Below are positions 62,574 to 64,000 of a stretch of 64,000 nucleotides of DNA, one piece after another. Both the position numbers and the translations under genes were made by a program. The notes under the pieces were generated by a model. That model was given only the letters and a program-made list of their open reading frames with translations, had not been told where the DNA came from and searched no databases. The DNA comes from Candidatus Rifleibacteriota bacterium (GTDB lineage: Bacteria; Muiribacteriota; Ozemobacteria; Ozemobacterales; Ozemobacteraceae), in the NCBI GenBank assembly GCA_012517355.1, contig JAAYVD010000172.1, positions 1-64,000 of the forward strand. Reading direction: 5' to 3'. Within the stretch, counting starts at the first letter, position 1. Each line of letters begins with the position of its first letter.

Positions 62574-63470
62574 TTACGTCTGGGCCGTCGGCGGGAAGGC
62601 GAAGGCGAGCGGTGCCAGTGGGAGGGCGCCGCGGACGAACAGGTGGGTTTCGGGGTCGGGCAGGATGCGGGCGCAGTCGAAAGTGAACTGATCGGGGGGA
62701 AAATGGTGAACCGCGCCGGCCAGTTCCCGGCCGGCCGAGAGGCTGGCCAAGACCGCTTTCCACGCGAACCTTCGGGTGGAGACCACGTCCCAGACGTGTA
62801 ACCAGCCGTTCTCTTCGGTGGCCACGACCATGACGCCGGGGTCGGGAAAATGGACGACGTGGCGCGGGAAGACGTTCAGCAGGTGCCACCAGGTGATGAA
62901 CGCGTGATCGATCGCCCCGAACATCTTCGTCAGGGGAAGCCGGTTGCCGAGGTGCGCGCTGACGAGGTCACGATCGGCGGGACTTTCCAGGTCGAGCGGC
63001 CGGCTCCGCAAGGGGGGGGTGCCGGCACGGCCGGTGGCCGGGAGGGGGCCCCGGAAGAGGGCCGTCGACACCGGCCGGAAGCCGAACTTCGGGTAGAAAT
63101 CCAGGACCCGTTCGTTCGCGAACAGGAAGACCAGGGCTGACCCGGCGTCGAACCGGTCGAGCACGTGTTCCATGAGAAACCTCGCCAACCCCTTTCCGCG
63201 CAGCTCCGGCAGGGTTCCCACGGTGCCGATCTGGACCCCGGCCGTCTCGGTGCCGTTGACGAGCAGGCGCATCGGGGTGGCCGACACGTTCGCCACCATC
63301 CTGCCGTCCTCGAAGATCGAGAACGGCTGATACGGGCCGTTCCAGCACCCCAAGCGGTGCCAGGCGGCGAAATCGAGGCCGGGGAAGACGTCCCGGATGA
63401 AGGCGAAAAAGGCCTCCCGCCAGGCGGGGTCGTCCCGATCGCCGGCAACCACGGCCCATGGTCCGGTCAT
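62574..63470 (-). CDS. GNAT family N-acetyltransferase, two-domain
   Basis: A 298-residue protein. The N-terminal GNAT domain (about 10-150) has the acetyl-CoA-binding pattern Q-I-G-T-V-G-T-L-P-E-L-R-G-K-G-L-A-R-F-L-M near residues 80-100, preceded by a strand with V-A-N-V-S-A-T-P and followed by F-Y-P-K-F-G-F-R-P. The C-terminal half (about 155-298) is a separate domain, beta-rich, seen in Eis-like or enhanced-survival acetyltransferases, but I cannot confirm that relation. The ATG at 63470 is the only good start. It is transcribed after or with the HD-domain gene upstream (84 bp gap). Substrate unknown. Confidence 0.85.
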   Translation of the reverse strand: MTGPWAVVAGDRDDPAWREAFFAFIRDVFPGLDFAAWHRLGCWNGPYQPFSIFEDGRMVANVSATPMRLLVNGTETAGVQIGTVGTLPELRGKGLARFLMEHVLDRFDAGSALVFLFANERVLDFYPKFGFRPVSTALFRGPLPATGRAGTPPLRSRPLDLESPADRDLVSAHLGNRLPLTKMFGAIDHAFITWWHLLNVFPRHVVHFPDPGVMVVATEENGWLHVWDVVSTRRFAWKAVLASLSAGRELAGAVHHFPPDQFTFDCARILPDPETHLFVRGALPLAPLAFAFPPTAQT

Positions 63471-63554
63471 GGGTTTCCGGATGCCGGGGAACCCTCGAAC
63501 GGAAAACCCCGCACCCGGATAGGACGGGGCGGAGGGGCCGGGGTCACGGGTTTT

Positions 63555-64000
63555 TCAGCCGAAGGTGCCCGTCAGGCTGGAACAGCCGACGTCGAAAGGG
63601 ACGAGGATCACCTGCCGCCCGGTCAGGTTCTGGAGGCCGTCCGACTTGCGTTCGGCGGCCTCGATCTCGGCGGTCCCGTCGACCAGGAACTGGACCGACA
63701 CCTGCAGGTGGCGCGGGGTGAACCGCAGGGAGACGTCGCGGGTGAGAGCCCGGTGCGTGCGGTCGAGCCCGTCGGCGAGGCGGAGGCAGGCCAGGCCTGT
63801 CCAGACCGCCTTTTTCTGGGCAACGTCGAGGGCCTGGAACTCGGCGTGGGTCTCCTTGGGCAGGGCCTTTCGGTGGTAGCGGGCCATCAGGGCGACACGG
63901 GTACGGGTGGCCTGGTCGACGATCCAGAACTTCTCCATGATCAGGGCGAAACTCCACTTGTGATGCTGTTCCTCGCGGATGCTCACCCCGATGTCGTGCA
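63555..64000 (-). CDS. C-terminal HD domain of a Ppx/GppA-type phosphatase (partial)
   Basis: About 148 C-terminal residues; the gene continues past the window edge. The visible sequence matches the HD-type C-terminal domain of exopolyphosphatase/guanosine pentaphosphatase: L-H-D-I-G near the edge, then H-H-K-W-S-F-A-L-I, V-A-L-M-A-R-Y-H-R-K, and L-R-L-A-D-G-L-D-R-T-H. HD-pair residues are present. The last 45 residues form the C-terminal beta unit. Ppx/GppA proteins hydrolyse polyphosphate or pppGpp; the N-terminal ASKHA domain is outside the window, so this could also be a stand-alone HD protein. Confidence 0.85.
   Translation of the reverse strand, partial: HDIGVSIREEQHHKWSFALIMEKFWIVDQATRTRVALMARYHRKALPKETHAEFQALDVAQKKAVWTGLACLRLADGLDRTHRALTRDVSLRFTPRHLQVSVQFLVDGTAEIEAAERKSDGLQNLTGRQVILVPFDVGCSSLTGTFG

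Noticed and set aside
62251-62889. Arg/Pro-rich minus-strand frame overlapping the acetyltransferase
   Set aside because: It overlaps the GNAT gene in another frame, has no recognisable domain and no ribosome binding site.

Overview
This is a 64 kb chromosomal window from a high-GC, diderm bacterium. The envelope is inferred from a TonB-dependent receptor, periplasmic YfiR-like and SurA-like proteins, and lipoproteins. The gene set (a HEAT-repeat/PilT fusion ATPase, a double-kinase receptor, long sensor-phosphatases, an extended Bat operon) suggests a deeply branching, poorly cultured lineage. A Candidatus Riflebacteria/Ozemobacteria-like origin is a guess, not a demonstrated assignment. No rRNA, tRNA, insertion sequence, prophage or CRISPR array was recognised. 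Most genes are tightly packed with ATGA-type overlaps and clear Shine-Dalgarno sequences. Housekeeping genes and accessory signalling genes share the same base composition.

Layout. 1-8.1 kb: a plus-strand Bat/MoxR operon (partial gene, MoxR ATPase, DUF58, SurA-like chaperone, DUF4381-like protein, BatA, BatB, BatC-like TPR protein). 8.5-9.4 kb: a secreted two-repeat protein. 9.4-16.1 kb: a minus-strand operon of TonB receptor, YfiR-like protein, CHASE8 histidine kinase, CheY-like regulator and hybrid kinase. 16.5-19.8 kb: a response regulator/ATPase fusion, an Mth938-like protein and two membrane proteins. 20-26.7 kb: two large adjacent membrane SpoIIE-type phosphatases, one apparently catalytically dead, plus a zinc-ribbon membrane protein. 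27-31.5 kb: a Ser/Thr kinase receptor with two kinase domains. 31.8-36 kb: an M30-like metallopeptidase lipoprotein, a GAF-GGDEF protein and a CvpA-like protein. 36.2-44.4 kb: the conserved rpsB-tsf / pyrH-frr-(ferredoxin)-uppS-cdsA-rseP block, broken by an exported His-rich protein and repeats. 44.8-51.2 kb: the HEAT-PilT fusion, a small membrane protein, a PilZ protein and a phosphohexomutase. 51.9-56.7 kb: an exported protein pair including an HExxH peptidase, a potassium channel and an Ala/Pro-rich protein. 56.9-62.2 kb: a probable murein-peptide cassette (DUF819 permease, NlpC/P60 peptidase, dipeptide epimerase, secreted protein). 62.6-64 kb: a GNAT acetyltransferase and the 3' part of a Ppx/GppA-type HD protein.

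Three intergenic repeat families stand out. Family A is an 81-bp unit built from three nested palindromes, and every copy found lies just downstream of a stop codon. Family B is a dispersed element of about 120 bp. Family C is a pyrimidine-rich element that twice sits directly next to B. Several sigma70-like promoters with exact 17-bp spacing can be read, and two of them imply leaderless or nearly leaderless transcripts.

Functional themes are envelope stress and assembly (Bat, RseP, SurA-like), membrane-bound signalling by phosphorylation and dephosphorylation, c-di-GMP-linked proteins (GGDEF-like, PilZ) next to a pilus-retraction-type ATPase, and recycling of peptidoglycan peptides. The most unusual items are the YfiR/CHASE8 module driving a histidine kinase instead of a diguanylate cyclase, the active/inactive phosphatase pair with an in-frame VAPDR repeat, the HEAT-PilT fusion, the Cys-rich tail on EF-Ts, and the 3'-end palindromic repeats.
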